A DNA stretch of 64,000 nt. Source: an uncultured Ruminiclostridium sp. GTDB taxonomy: Bacteria > Bacillota > Clostridia > Oscillospirales > Ruminococcaceae. The notes beneath the pieces are model-generated. The model had not been told where the DNA came from, searched no databases, and saw only the letters and a list, made by a program, of their open reading frames with translations. A program made the position numbers and the translations under genes. The stretch is from assembly GCA_947630175.1 (NCBI GenBank), contig CANRGJ010000005.1:1-64000 (forward strand), read 5' to 3'. Shown piece after piece: positions 18,001 through 25,289 of this stretch (positions are counted from its first letter, which is position 1; every line of letters starts with the position of its first letter).

Positions 18001-19079
18001 CTATTACATCGGACGGCTACGCTGTTGAAAATGCTCTCCCAATTGGTACTTATGAGATTTCGGTAAATAAGACGGATATGAAAGCTTCTGGCTCTCAATA
18101 CTATCTCGGAAAAAATGATATCGGTGCAGATGTAAACTTCATCTACCTGAAAACCGACAACGCGCCTGCAAGCTACACCTACGACAAATTTCCCGACAGC
18201 GTTTACAATGCCAGTAAAACGGCGCCTGAAAGCACAGGCGACGGCGAGTATCTTATTAAGAACGGCGAAAATGACAATGCTCCGAAGAATATCGCTGACA
18301 GCAACAGAACAAATGTTTCCGAAACTCAAACATTGACATTTTATTTCGGTACTGTGGACAACAAAGAAATCAACGGAGAGACACTGAAAAACACAAAAGG
18401 CTATAGCAGATTTGACGATAAAAGTAAAGACTATGCCAAAGACCGTCTTGGAATTATACTGCTGTCCGTTGACCCAAACAGCCTTGCGATTTCAAAAATG
18501 GTGACGAATACTGACAAGAAAGAGAATTTTGAACATTCGTGGGAATTTACCATTATTTTCAAGCCGGATGATGGAGAAAATAAAGAAGAATTTGACACGC
18601 AAAATAAAGACGGCTTTACATTGACATGGTATAAACTTGAAGACGGCAACTGGACTTTAGATAAAAGCAGCGGTCACGAATCAATTATTAAATTTGATCC
18701 GGAAAGTGGCGCAACCGAATATAAAGCAACAATCAAATTGAAACACGGCGAAAAAGTCGTGATCAGCGGTCTGCAAGAGGGCAAATGGCAAGTAACCGAA
18801 AAAGACGAAAGAGGAACGATCTTTTATTCCGCCCACAACAACATGGACGAATTTGATGATTATGTATTTTCCAACGAGACAAACGAGGATATCGTATTAA
18901 ATCCCGCGTCTCACGTTGATTTCGTCAACGAATTTCCATACGAGCTCCCCTCCACAGGAAGCATTGGAATAAACCGATATATCTTCTTCGGCACAATGTT
19001 TGCAATTGCTTCTGCCATATTCGTTGCAATGCTATGGTACGATCGGAGAAAGCGCAGGACGACGAATGAACAGCCGTAA
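14889..19079 (+). CDS. Giant VWA surface adhesin, C-terminal part with LPSTG anchor
   Basis: The correct frame resumes near 14958. The first ATG of this frame, at 14889, has no RBS and precedes the break, so separate translation is doubtful. The sequence continues the VWA domain (KYEELNSALNTFYKNL, then YLIIFTDGRDNTV and YTIYCVMLATGS). Next come long beta-rich regions and Cna-B/DUF7601-like domains (for example ISKMVTNTDKKENFEHSWEF, near 1180-1330). It ends in a sortase signal: LPSTG (about 1353-1357), a 20-residue hydrophobic segment and a basic tail DRRKRR. The likely role is a wall-anchored tip adhesin assembled by the adjacent sortase. The sortase gene overlaps its end by 14 nt. Confidence 0.8.
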   Translation: MEWSRFKRKRPSHILLACVRKERKNDKTMQKTKYEELNSALNTFYKNLADYSDLSNTSVVRFSTINAVDKDKEETTNTNLQKLIMRDWTNWSDYYQKVKTEDSSATPNTDNYLHDLLIPETDEEKSTDTIVSTARGDEILEYPYVMTGGTYTWTGLKSFYDNMVDKDGLESGDKVYDIANDARDKYLIIFTDGRDNTVGTTDTKYNEKYSPEDHKADNDAGLAKAWADQLKDEGYTIYCVMLATGSISEDTNEDEFKSAKNFLLTLAGTYNAEELKADYQKQLAEEEAKKDGGGEKPDEKLMEYLTEQLEKLENDPEDHIIVVDPSKTKDGGVTVIDAFQQILDDIQQPRNDYNVQDYIDPRFNLVDKNGNLYQLGAGGKITIKNSAGGVSTTTVGDIIDNPSAYGYPYTPQDSYMVNRKTTSDPKSEDGYDWGDGYGTGYIYYDDEKDMYYLRWEDQVIPMEDEAFTTTKENEHYLDVWSATIRLKAKDDFIGGNNILTNGNEAGENLVYSDATIENMDKNPDLYFADYKTGDTITYRKKLEVLSGTNRKINAVDANGVSQAVYGDGIDIPSSGFPRVTVNVRLKPLDAKNLNDVIYMGEVVSPTMMLADLENGYMEGSYYLEYLRRYAYRLYGYEAAQTPLLELLNQWLKINDKEVAKKTFTIPYIYLPEPIYKDDGTLETVNVAGKRKVSVTNSTGVSTEESEGFIITDFDDLNLCDITGFITYTWKREDKQEPQQAIEGQPGKYDITKEYVVKNTEQIKYNLQLKFTPLKEDDLPEGFKFDEIFIKSDSTGKGGDKFFNIADNEFAPADTWSIESNRTDYLQAMVKEEKTYTPHVEYNKDTEKWQLSTETTGTEKINEDTYDWDTSYKPVVGKVQIEGDKLDEYYTDTLNNVGFADKDGNTITDETGAFITGKSDTDVCSLVANTTYIKDVVNGALVLELVVDGKYLKDGSPIVTNGTYTFEATRYYDDPYDPLPYSADEKNMSADTTPDGKKYQLTFKVDSKTLPTSPENNTLYTVWATLTKVEVFDGTTYKSITSDGYAVENALPIGTYEISVNKTDMKASGSQYYLGKNDIGADVNFIYLKTDNAPASYTYDKFPDSVYNASKTAPESTGDGEYLIKNGENDNAPKNIADSNRTNVSETQTLTFYFGTVDNKEINGETLKNTKGYSRFDDKSKDYAKDRLGIILLSVDPNSLAISKMVTNTDKKENFEHSWEFTIIFKPDDGENKEEFDTQNKDGFTLTWYKLEDGNWTLDKSSGHESIIKFDPESGATEYKATIKLKHGEKVVISGLQEGKWQVTEKDERGTIFYSAHNNMDEFDDYVFSNETNEDIVLNPASHVDFVNEFPYELPSTGSIGINRYIFFGTMFAIASAIFVAMLWYDRRKRRTTNEQP
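14955..14960 (+). repeat. A6 tract at the adhesin frameshift
   Basis: GAG AGA is followed by six A. Seven A would keep the upstream frame going into the downstream ORF. It is not a standard heptameric -1 slippery site, because the downstream codon in the upstream frame is ATG. Confidence 0.8.
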
Positions 19080-19953
19080 AATATTGCTGCAATGGGAGAG
19101 ATTTCATTGCGGCAATAGAGAAGAAAATACGAAGCAGCGAATTATTCTGCTTTCGGCGTTTTTATTTCTGATAATAGGCTTATCTCTCATTTTGATTTAT
19201 TCGATCACGTTCTGCCATAATGAAACCAAACAATATCAAGCGGTAAAAGAGTATATCGCTGCTGCGGAAAAAGTACCGAATACAGCGGATATGCTGAAAG
19301 AAGCAGAAAGCTTCAATTCCGGGTTAAGCAATATTGAACCAATGCCGACGTATCTTCCGAGGGAGCTGCTTCCTGAGTACAGCTCTTGTCTGGATATTTT
19401 GAATGGTATGATAGGTTATATCAGCGTCCCTGATGAAGGCATTTTACTGCCGATATATCACGGAGCAGATGAGAAAACTATGCAGAATGGCGCAGGACAC
19501 GTTGAGGGCAGTTCTTTCCCGATCAACGGCAGCTCCGTCCATTCTGTCATAATAGGACACAGAGCATTGCCCTCTGCAAGAATGTTTTGTGACCTTGGCC
19601 GAGTAGAAAAAGGTGAGAGATTTACGGTTTACGTTCTCAACAGTTCCTTTACATATCAGGTCTATGGTATTGAAACCGTACTGCCTAATGAAATACAATC
19701 CTTGTTGATTAAGGAAGGAAAAAACCGCTGTTCTCTTGTGACCTGCACGCCATACGGCAGCGAGTCTCATAGGCTTTTGATCCATGGTGAGCTTATCGAT
19801 ACGGCCGGATCGGACAGAGATTCGGCATTGAAAGCGGCAGAAACGCGCCTGTGGATCTATCGGGCAGTTATCGCCGTTGAGATTATTCTTATAGTAACTG
19901 TGGCTATCCTTGCATACAAGGTAATATTCAAATGCGAGAACGATAAAGGATAG
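19066..19953 (+). CDS. Class C sortase
   Basis: A 295-residue membrane sortase: N-terminal membrane segment about 25-48, catalytic domain with H165 (SVIIGHRALP), C227 in the VTC motif (CSLVTCTPYG) and the downstream Arg of SESHRLLIHG, then a second membrane segment about 262-285. Two flanking membrane segments plus an N-terminal lid-like stretch fit pilus-type class C sortases. These link LPxTG proteins to each other or to the wall. ATG 19066 overlaps the adhesin gene by 14 nt, so the two are translationally coupled, and the adhesin is the obvious substrate. Confidence 0.9.
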   Translation: MNSRKILLQWERFHCGNREENTKQRIILLSAFLFLIIGLSLILIYSITFCHNETKQYQAVKEYIAAAEKVPNTADMLKEAESFNSGLSNIEPMPTYLPRELLPEYSSCLDILNGMIGYISVPDEGILLPIYHGADEKTMQNGAGHVEGSSFPINGSSVHSVIIGHRALPSARMFCDLGRVEKGERFTVYVLNSSFTYQVYGIETVLPNEIQSLLIKEGKNRCSLVTCTPYGSESHRLLIHGELIDTAGSDRDSALKAAETRLWIYRAVIAVEIILIVTVAILAYKVIFKCENDKG

Positions 19954-19971
19954 ACTCTATAAGCAAACCGC

Positions 19972-20021
19972 AAGCCCTCATAAATGACATACAAGCGTTT
20001 ATGAGGGCTTATTTTTGTTTT
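19972..20021 (+). terminator. Rho-independent terminator after the sortase
   Basis: A perfect 13-bp stem, AAGCCCTCATAAA (19972-19984) with its complement at 19998-20010, followed by ATTTTTGTTTT. It closes the adhesin-sortase operon. Confidence 0.85.
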
Positions 20022-20301
20022 ACGCCTGTCAGGGAAAATGGCGCTGAGTGAAATTTCCGTTCGTTTGATAGCTTATCATAATTCAACTTTTAGGATATTT
20101 TCAGACAGAAAGAATATCCCTATAACAAATACACTCTGCCTGCTATTTTTTAAGGACTCGATAATATAGAATTTTTTCCGATACGATATTTCCGCCAAAA
20201 CCTCCGAAAAGCCAAAGGACAACGTATTTCGGTATCCTGCATAAGCGGACCGATAAACCATCCCGATTCATTTTTATACCCCACCCCTTGACGGTACTTT
20301 C
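20022..20301. other. Intergenic stretch with no supported gene
   Basis: No ORF with an RBS or recognisable motif was found. Near the right end GGTACTTT-ctc-AAAAGTACC (about 20294-20312) forms a small hairpin that overlaps the end of the minus-strand hydrolase gene. It is followed on the + strand by a T-rich run and may act as a weak terminator. Confidence 0.5.
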
Positions 20302-21702
20302 TCAAAAGTACCGCCCTTTTATTTTTCCCGCAATATTTTTAAAGAAAGGCGTTATCCTCTCATATACAGGTACGTATATATCGTCCACCTTTTCATTCAA
20401 AACGTTCAAAGCCTTAAGCGGCACAGACATATCTGTATTCAGCTTACGTGACAAGAAAGGAGAAAGAAACATAACAGCCGCCTGCGAAAAAATAGCCGCC
20501 GCAGCAGCATACGTCTCCCCCTGCTCCTTTTTTGCTTTATCAATAAAGCGTGTAACGTTGTCCGTGTAGATTCCAACCACATCTGCCGCCGCCTCGTTTC
20601 CGTCCTTTGTAAAGAGCAGACTGAGAAGCGTAGGCGCTGATGCGATTATCACACCCTTTATCGTGTCCTTTTTTGAAACAAGATCTCCGTTGACAGGCTC
20701 AGTCCCGCCGCCTAAAATATTTTGCAGTATGCTCATTATGCTCAGCGTTATGTACTGCCTTTCTGCGGGCTCAATCGCCATCACTGTGTCCGACAGGTTC
20801 TTAACATACTGCGATATATCCCCTTGCTCAGTCTGCCGATTCAGCTTGCCGTCAGCCCCTGCAAGCGTTTCCACGTAGTGATAAGCAAAAATATCGCCGC
20901 CGATATCTGAAGCATTTACAAAACAGACCTGTTCCTCAGGAGCAAGACGTTCGCCCAACACGTTTACAAAATCATTATCAGCGGAAAAGCTGTATATTTT
21001 CCTCCTGCACTCCTCAAAATCCCCGCCGAAATTCTTTCTGAACATTGCAATTGCCTCAGGCGAAAAGCCCTGACCGTCAAAGCTTATGCATATGTCTGCA
21101 AGCTCGGAATTTATCGTGACGAACTGCGCCTTGTTCCCGCCCTTGGAATGCCCCGAAACGATTATGCGGGTATTTTTGTCCCAACTGTTCTCCCCGCATA
21201 TCCGCCTGAACCAATTTAACGCCTCAACTTGCTGGTCGGTGGCATAGTCCTTTTCAACGGCGGACGAGTACAGCAGCCTGCCGATTTTGTCATATTTTTC
21301 GTACAGATTGTATTCGGGTATGCCAGACAAGCCCTCCCCGTTGTCTATCCATTCTCCTGCTCCCGTCCCCGCAAAAATCACGTAGACCGTCCCCGTTTCA
21401 TCGGTAAAGGTGCAGGACTTCATTCCGCCCTTTTTGTTGTTGTAATCAATTGTTATGTTTCCTATCACCGACCCCGCAAGCGCAGGGTCATTTGCACAGG
21501 CGTTCCGTATCAGCCTTACACGCCTTTCAAACTGAAGTTTTTCTTTTTCGCTTATGTAGCTTGTATCCGTGCTCAGCCTGTCTGCAATATCCGAAAATCT
21601 GTCTTTACCCTTTGCGTTTTCAGAGTTGAGCAGATACATAAAAATATTGTAGATGAGCGCCTTATCTGCGGCGTCCAAAACCGTTCTTTCAATATCCTTC
21701 AA
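20302..21702 (-). CDS. Mbeg1-like (DUF2974) alpha/beta hydrolase
   Basis: A 466-residue protein with a lipase-like core: TVYVIFAGTGAGEWIDNGEG (oxyanion-side strand and loop) and the nucleophile elbow VSGHSKGGNK (S186), then ISFDGQGFSPEAI. This arrangement is typical of the DUF2974/Mbeg1-like family in Clostridia, thought to be lipases or esterases of unknown substrate. There is no signal peptide, so it is cytoplasmic or peripheral. The C-terminal ~130 residues are helical and partly hydrophobic. The start is TTG at 21702, with ggtga 7 nt upstream. It stands alone, divergent from the ABC operon. Confidence 0.8.
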   Translation of the reverse strand: MKDIERTVLDAADKALIYNIFMYLLNSENAKGKDRFSDIADRLSTDTSYISEKEKLQFERRVRLIRNACANDPALAGSVIGNITIDYNNKKGGMKSCTFTDETGTVYVIFAGTGAGEWIDNGEGLSGIPEYNLYEKYDKIGRLLYSSAVEKDYATDQQVEALNWFRRICGENSWDKNTRIIVSGHSKGGNKAQFVTINSELADICISFDGQGFSPEAIAMFRKNFGGDFEECRRKIYSFSADNDFVNVLGERLAPEEQVCFVNASDIGGDIFAYHYVETLAGADGKLNRQTEQGDISQYVKNLSDTVMAIEPAERQYITLSIMSILQNILGGGTEPVNGDLVSKKDTIKGVIIASAPTLLSLLFTKDGNEAAADVVGIYTDNVTRFIDKAKKEQGETYAAAAAIFSQAAVMFLSPFLSRKLNTDMSVPLKALNVLNEKVDDIYVPVYERITPFFKNIAGKIKGRYF

Positions 21703-21776
21703 GTAAAATCACCCGCCTTTCGGCATATTATACGCAGCAGGGACACAAATAAATTCCTTTTATTTTTTATCGCAAC

Positions 21777-21841
21777 TTGACAAATCAAATTTTCGGTGTT
21801 ATACTATCTGTAATAACTGTATTATTTCAAATGATACAGTT
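21777..21841 (+). promoter_or_regulatory. Promoter and palindromic operator of the ABC transporter operon
   Basis: TTGACA (21777-21782), 17-nt spacer, TATACT (21800-21805). Just downstream AACTGTAT (21815-21822) is mirrored by ATACAGTT (21834-21841). The position at and after the transcription start suggests a repressor site. Confidence 0.7.
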
Positions 21842-21858
21842 GAAAAAGGAGAAATACC

Positions 21859-23007
21859 GTGTTCATAAAATATCTATTAAAAAATATCAAAATCGCTCCC
21901 ATTCAATACATTTTAGTCATCATATGTGAAATGGCTCTGTTTATTATCGCCCTTTCGGCAAACGGAATAATGCTGGACGCAATTACGGAAGGAACGCAGC
22001 CCCAGTGGACGTCAAGATTTTTTAGTTATACGTTTGAACACAGCATAAACACCTCCGACCCTTCCGACAAGGAAAAGCTGGACAGACTTCTTGCAGAATT
22101 TCCTGTTGACTATGAGTATATGCGTTTTAGTATTGCGGGCAGATCTGATGATCTTCGTAAGCAGTATTATACTGATTTTCCGTCTGTCTGTGTATTTCGT
22201 GATTATCAATCTATGAAGGATTATCTTAATAATAACTTTCAGGTCCGTGAAGTTCCGACAGAACAGGAGTACGAAAATCACGAAAAAGTCATTCTTACGT
22301 CTACAACGCCGGGTTACGTCGATGAAAACGACAAGATCGACCCGATACTGACAGAAGGCGAGGGCGGGACGTACGTTCCCATAGGCCCACAGGGAGAGCT
22401 GTACAAGGTCGTAGGAAAATGGCCAGGAGTGGGACCGCTTATCCTGTACGGAACCGAACCCGAGGACACTAAGCTGTTCGCTTTAGATATAAGAACAAAG
22501 AACTATATCACACAAAAACAGGCCGATGAAATACACGAGCTGATAATTGAGATTTTTAACGAAGAGCATATTACTCAATATACCGTTCCCAACGTCCAAG
22601 ATCTTCTGGATATGCGCAAGAATCAGACAAATATTGTGGTCACCGTACTTACGCTCATTCTGTCAGCTTTTAATATTATCCTTATATTCAAACAAATGAT
22701 CGAAAACAGAACAAAGAAATTTGCCGTATATAGTCTTTGCGGCTTCGGGCAGTTGACCTGTATTTCATACTGCCTTGTCGAACTGCTTTTGATCTCAGCA
22801 ATTTCTTCTGTCGGCGGCTGTCTTATATTTAATTTTTTGGTAAAGCCGATACTGGCGGATCATTATAGATCCTTTTCGGGAATGTTTACGATCGGATATT
22901 ACGGTATTCTGCTGCTTTTATATATCGTGATCTTTGCCCTGTTATTCTTTGCATTCATTGCGCCTGTATTCAGAAAAACAGTGGCAGAAAAATTGCGAAG
23001 TATATAA
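21859..23007 (+). CDS. ABC transporter permease (FtsX/MacB-like)
   Basis: A 382-residue permease with one N-terminal membrane segment (about 15-35), a large extracytoplasmic domain (about 45-255) and three C-terminal segments (about 262-282, 300-330, 345-370). This is the four-helix topology of FtsX/MacB permeases, which act in mechanotransmission, lipoprotein release or peptide export/resistance rather than classical import. The start is GTG 21859, with aaaggag 7 nt upstream. It is the first gene of a three-gene operon with a second permease and an ATPase. The substrate cannot be inferred. Confidence 0.85.
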   Translation: MFIKYLLKNIKIAPIQYILVIICEMALFIIALSANGIMLDAITEGTQPQWTSRFFSYTFEHSINTSDPSDKEKLDRLLAEFPVDYEYMRFSIAGRSDDLRKQYYTDFPSVCVFRDYQSMKDYLNNNFQVREVPTEQEYENHEKVILTSTTPGYVDENDKIDPILTEGEGGTYVPIGPQGELYKVVGKWPGVGPLILYGTEPEDTKLFALDIRTKNYITQKQADEIHELIIEIFNEEHITQYTVPNVQDLLDMRKNQTNIVVTVLTLILSAFNIILIFKQMIENRTKKFAVYSLCGFGQLTCISYCLVELLLISAISSVGGCLIFNFLVKPILADHYRSFSGMFTIGYYGILLLLYIVIFALLFFAFIAPVFRKTVAEKLRSI

Positions 23008-23021
23008 ACGGAGGCTTTGAT

Positions 23022-24158
23022 ATGGATTTATTGAAACTGGCAGTTTTATCTCTCAGCAAAAAAGCAGTAACTTTGATTTTGGTGATAATGGAGCTTGCAG
23101 TATTGTTTATTGCGGAAAATTATATGGTATCGGCGCTTAAAGAGCGTTCAATGCTTTATGCGCCTTATCGTCAGCTTTTAAATGAAAACAGCGCCTTTGT
23201 GATAGACACCGCTTATACCGACAAGCTGATGGAAGATTCGTATCTTACTGAAAAACAGTCGCGGGAACAGTTGTTGGACGGTATCAGCGGCGATTATACG
23301 GTTTATGACGTATGGGTTTATAATGACGGCGCTTATAGAATTTATTCGCTAAGCGACGAGATTTATGACAAACTTGCTCTTCCGTTGAGCGCAGGCAGTT
23401 ACAAAAGCGGACAGAATTGCGCCGTAGCCGCATACGGTATGAGAATGGGAGAATATGCAGTTGACGCGCAAAGCGGCTCTCTTCTTCTCAATATATGCGG
23501 CAATTTGACCGAAAGCACCTTTATCCCGCAAATGTCTTATTTCTCAAGCAGTGATATGACGGTGAAAGATTTTTACAACGCCTCTGTCAGCGAGAAAAAT
23601 TTTATCATCACAAACAGAAGCTCAATAAACGGATTTGAGGAACAATTTCGTTGCGAGGTGGGATTTTTGATACAGTTTGATACCGATGTTAATGAAAATA
23701 TAGCGCTGATGCGCTCCAAAGGAGAGGCGGCAGAGGGCACTCTTATCGCAGAAAACACAACGTCGGCATTGAACGAAGACTTGAAAAGCTTCATTCCTCT
23801 TTTAGGATGTATTCTGATGATCGTGCTTATCGGAATGGTATGCATTTCTATGACAATTTTTAATGAAAATCAATATCGTAACGGAATACTGTGGATATGC
23901 GGCTACTCCCGCTTTAAAATGCTCGTGATACACACATTGAGCGTATTTGTGCTTATAGCTTTGTCTTTGATTGCGGGAGTATTTCTGATTGTTTTATACA
24001 GCCTGCTTAACGGCTCCGCCATTAGTATATCATCAGGAGGCGAGAACGCCGCAGTATTGATATTGACCTGCATTTCTTTGATAATAGCCACAATTATAAT
24101 TCCGATTGTAAAAACCGCAAAAACCACACCTATTGAATACGTCGGGAGGTCAAAATGA
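23022..24158 (+). CDS. ABC transporter permease (FtsX/MacB-like), second subunit
   Basis: 378 residues with the same topology as its neighbour: N-terminal membrane helix (about 12-32), extracytoplasmic domain (about 40-245) and three C-terminal helices (about 252-275, 297-330, 343-365). It lies 14 nt after the first permease gene, with RBS ggagg before ATG 23022. Its stop overlaps the ATPase start (ATGA, 24155-24158). Two distinct permeases suggest a heterodimeric transporter. Confidence 0.85.
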   Translation: MDLLKLAVLSLSKKAVTLILVIMELAVLFIAENYMVSALKERSMLYAPYRQLLNENSAFVIDTAYTDKLMEDSYLTEKQSREQLLDGISGDYTVYDVWVYNDGAYRIYSLSDEIYDKLALPLSAGSYKSGQNCAVAAYGMRMGEYAVDAQSGSLLLNICGNLTESTFIPQMSYFSSSDMTVKDFYNASVSEKNFIITNRSSINGFEEQFRCEVGFLIQFDTDVNENIALMRSKGEAAEGTLIAENTTSALNEDLKSFIPLLGCILMIVLIGMVCISMTIFNENQYRNGILWICGYSRFKMLVIHTLSVFVLIALSLIAGVFLIVLYSLLNGSAISISSGGENAAVLILTCISLIIATIIIPIVKTAKTTPIEYVGRSK

Positions 24159-24811
24159 TAGAATTAAGAAATATAACAAAGGTTTATAACCCCAAAAAGC
24201 GCAATCAGTTCACCGCCCTCAGCGAAGTATCCGTTACAATAGAGGACGGTGAGTTTGTGGCAATTGTAGGGGAGTCAGGCTCAGGCAAGTCCACTCTCCT
24301 GCATATCATAGGCTTGCTGGACAGCTTCACCTCAGGTGAGTACCTGCTAAACGGACAAAGCACAGTGGGAGAAAAGGAGAGCGCTCTCGCCAGATTAAGG
24401 GCAAGCAAGATAGGTTTTGTAAAGCAGGATTTTGCGCTTATTGAAAATTATACTGTGCTTGACAACGTAATGCTGCCGCTTTATCCCATAAAAGCCTCAG
24501 ATAAGCGCAAAAAAGCGCTTAACGTTATAGAAAGGCTTGGCATAAAGTCTTTGGCTGACAAAGACGTTTCTCAGCTTTCAGGCGGCGAAAAGCAGCGTGT
24601 TGCTATCTCAAGAGCCATAGTCGCTCAGCCTGAAATAATTCTTGCCGACGAGCCGACGGGCTCCCTTGATTCAAAAACAGGCGATGAAATTTTTGAAATT
24701 TTCCGCGAGCTTAACTCCTCAGGCATTACGGTAATTATGGTAACTCACGATAACAGGCTTGCTGATCAGTGTGGGAGACAAATCGCCATTAAAGACGGAA
24801 GATTGATTTAA
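24155..24811 (+). CDS. ABC transporter ATPase (MacB/LolD type)
   Basis: 218 residues with Walker A GESGSGKST (about 39-47), Q-loop VKQDF, signature LSGGEKQR, Walker B ILADEPTGSLD and the H-switch VMVTHD. The length and the ADEPTGSLD form are typical of the LolD/MacB/SalX group that pairs with FtsX-like permeases. It is translationally coupled to the second permease by a 4-nt overlap. It powers the transporter from the cytoplasmic face. Confidence 0.92.
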   Translation: MIELRNITKVYNPKKRNQFTALSEVSVTIEDGEFVAIVGESGSGKSTLLHIIGLLDSFTSGEYLLNGQSTVGEKESALARLRASKIGFVKQDFALIENYTVLDNVMLPLYPIKASDKRKKALNVIERLGIKSLADKDVSQLSGGEKQRVAISRAIVAQPEIILADEPTGSLDSKTGDEIFEIFRELNSSGITVIMVTHDNRLADQCGRQIAIKDGRLI

Positions 24812-24831
24812 AAACATACGCTGACCAAAAC

Positions 24832-24880
24832 ACAGCTCCTGCGGCGGAATAAAGATACCGCTGCAGGAGCTGTTTAATTC
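24832..24880 (+). terminator. Terminator after the ABC operon
   Basis: Stem ACAGCTCCTGCGGCGG (24832-24847) pairs with 24858-24873 with one mismatch, followed by a short T-rich tail. Confidence 0.75.
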
Positions 24881-24915
24881 GTTTATATAAGTCCTATAAA
24901 ACATACATATAACCG

Positions 24916-24944
24916 TTGACAAATAAAATACAAAATGTTAGAAT
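24916..24944 (+). promoter_or_regulatory. Promoter of the cas operon
   Basis: TTGACA (24916-24921), 17-nt spacer, TAGAAT (24939-24944), about 73 nt upstream of the cas3 start. It is intact although the genes it drives are damaged. Confidence 0.7.
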
Positions 24945-25016
24945 TAAAAAATGATCATTGAGTGTTTAAGAATGTATAAGCAACGCCGAATAAAACGCAG
25001 AAAGGAACGAGATCCG

Positions 25017-25274
25017 ATGGAATATTATGCACACCAAATGGACGACAAAAAGCAGTATCTGAAAGACCACCTTGAACAAACAGCAGCTCTTGCAGAGGCA
25101 TTTTCGGTGGATTATATGAAAGCTATTGCCTGGGCGGCGGGGAAATATCACGATTTGGGAAAATACGGACTGACTTTCCAAAAGGAAATACTGGAAAACG
25201 ACCGCAGCGTAAAATATGAACATTCGTCGCCGGGCGCAATAGAACTGGGAAAAGCAGTTTTTACAGAAGAGTAA
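25017..25274 (+). pseudogene. cas3: Cas3 N-terminal HD piece, cut by an in-frame TAA
   Basis: ATG 25017 (RBS aaagga) begins the HD nuclease domain of a type I Cas3. H18 (KDHLEQT) and the H45-D46 pair (GKYHDLGKYG) are present. Codon 86 is TAA (25272-25274). The same frame continues with KAVLPMLQYCIMGHHTGLPD, which carries the next HD-domain histidines. The full gene would be 25017-27191, about 724 residues, a normal Cas3 length. The stop is a single substitution away from AAA, CAA or GAA. The nuclease residues are split across the stop, so it should be inactive unless read through. Confidence 0.85.
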
Positions 25275-25289
25275 AAAGCCGTTCTTCCC

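Noticed and set aside
20022-20301. Short minus-strand ORF (61 codons)
   Set aside because: No RBS or motif, and it shows no sign of a conserved protein.
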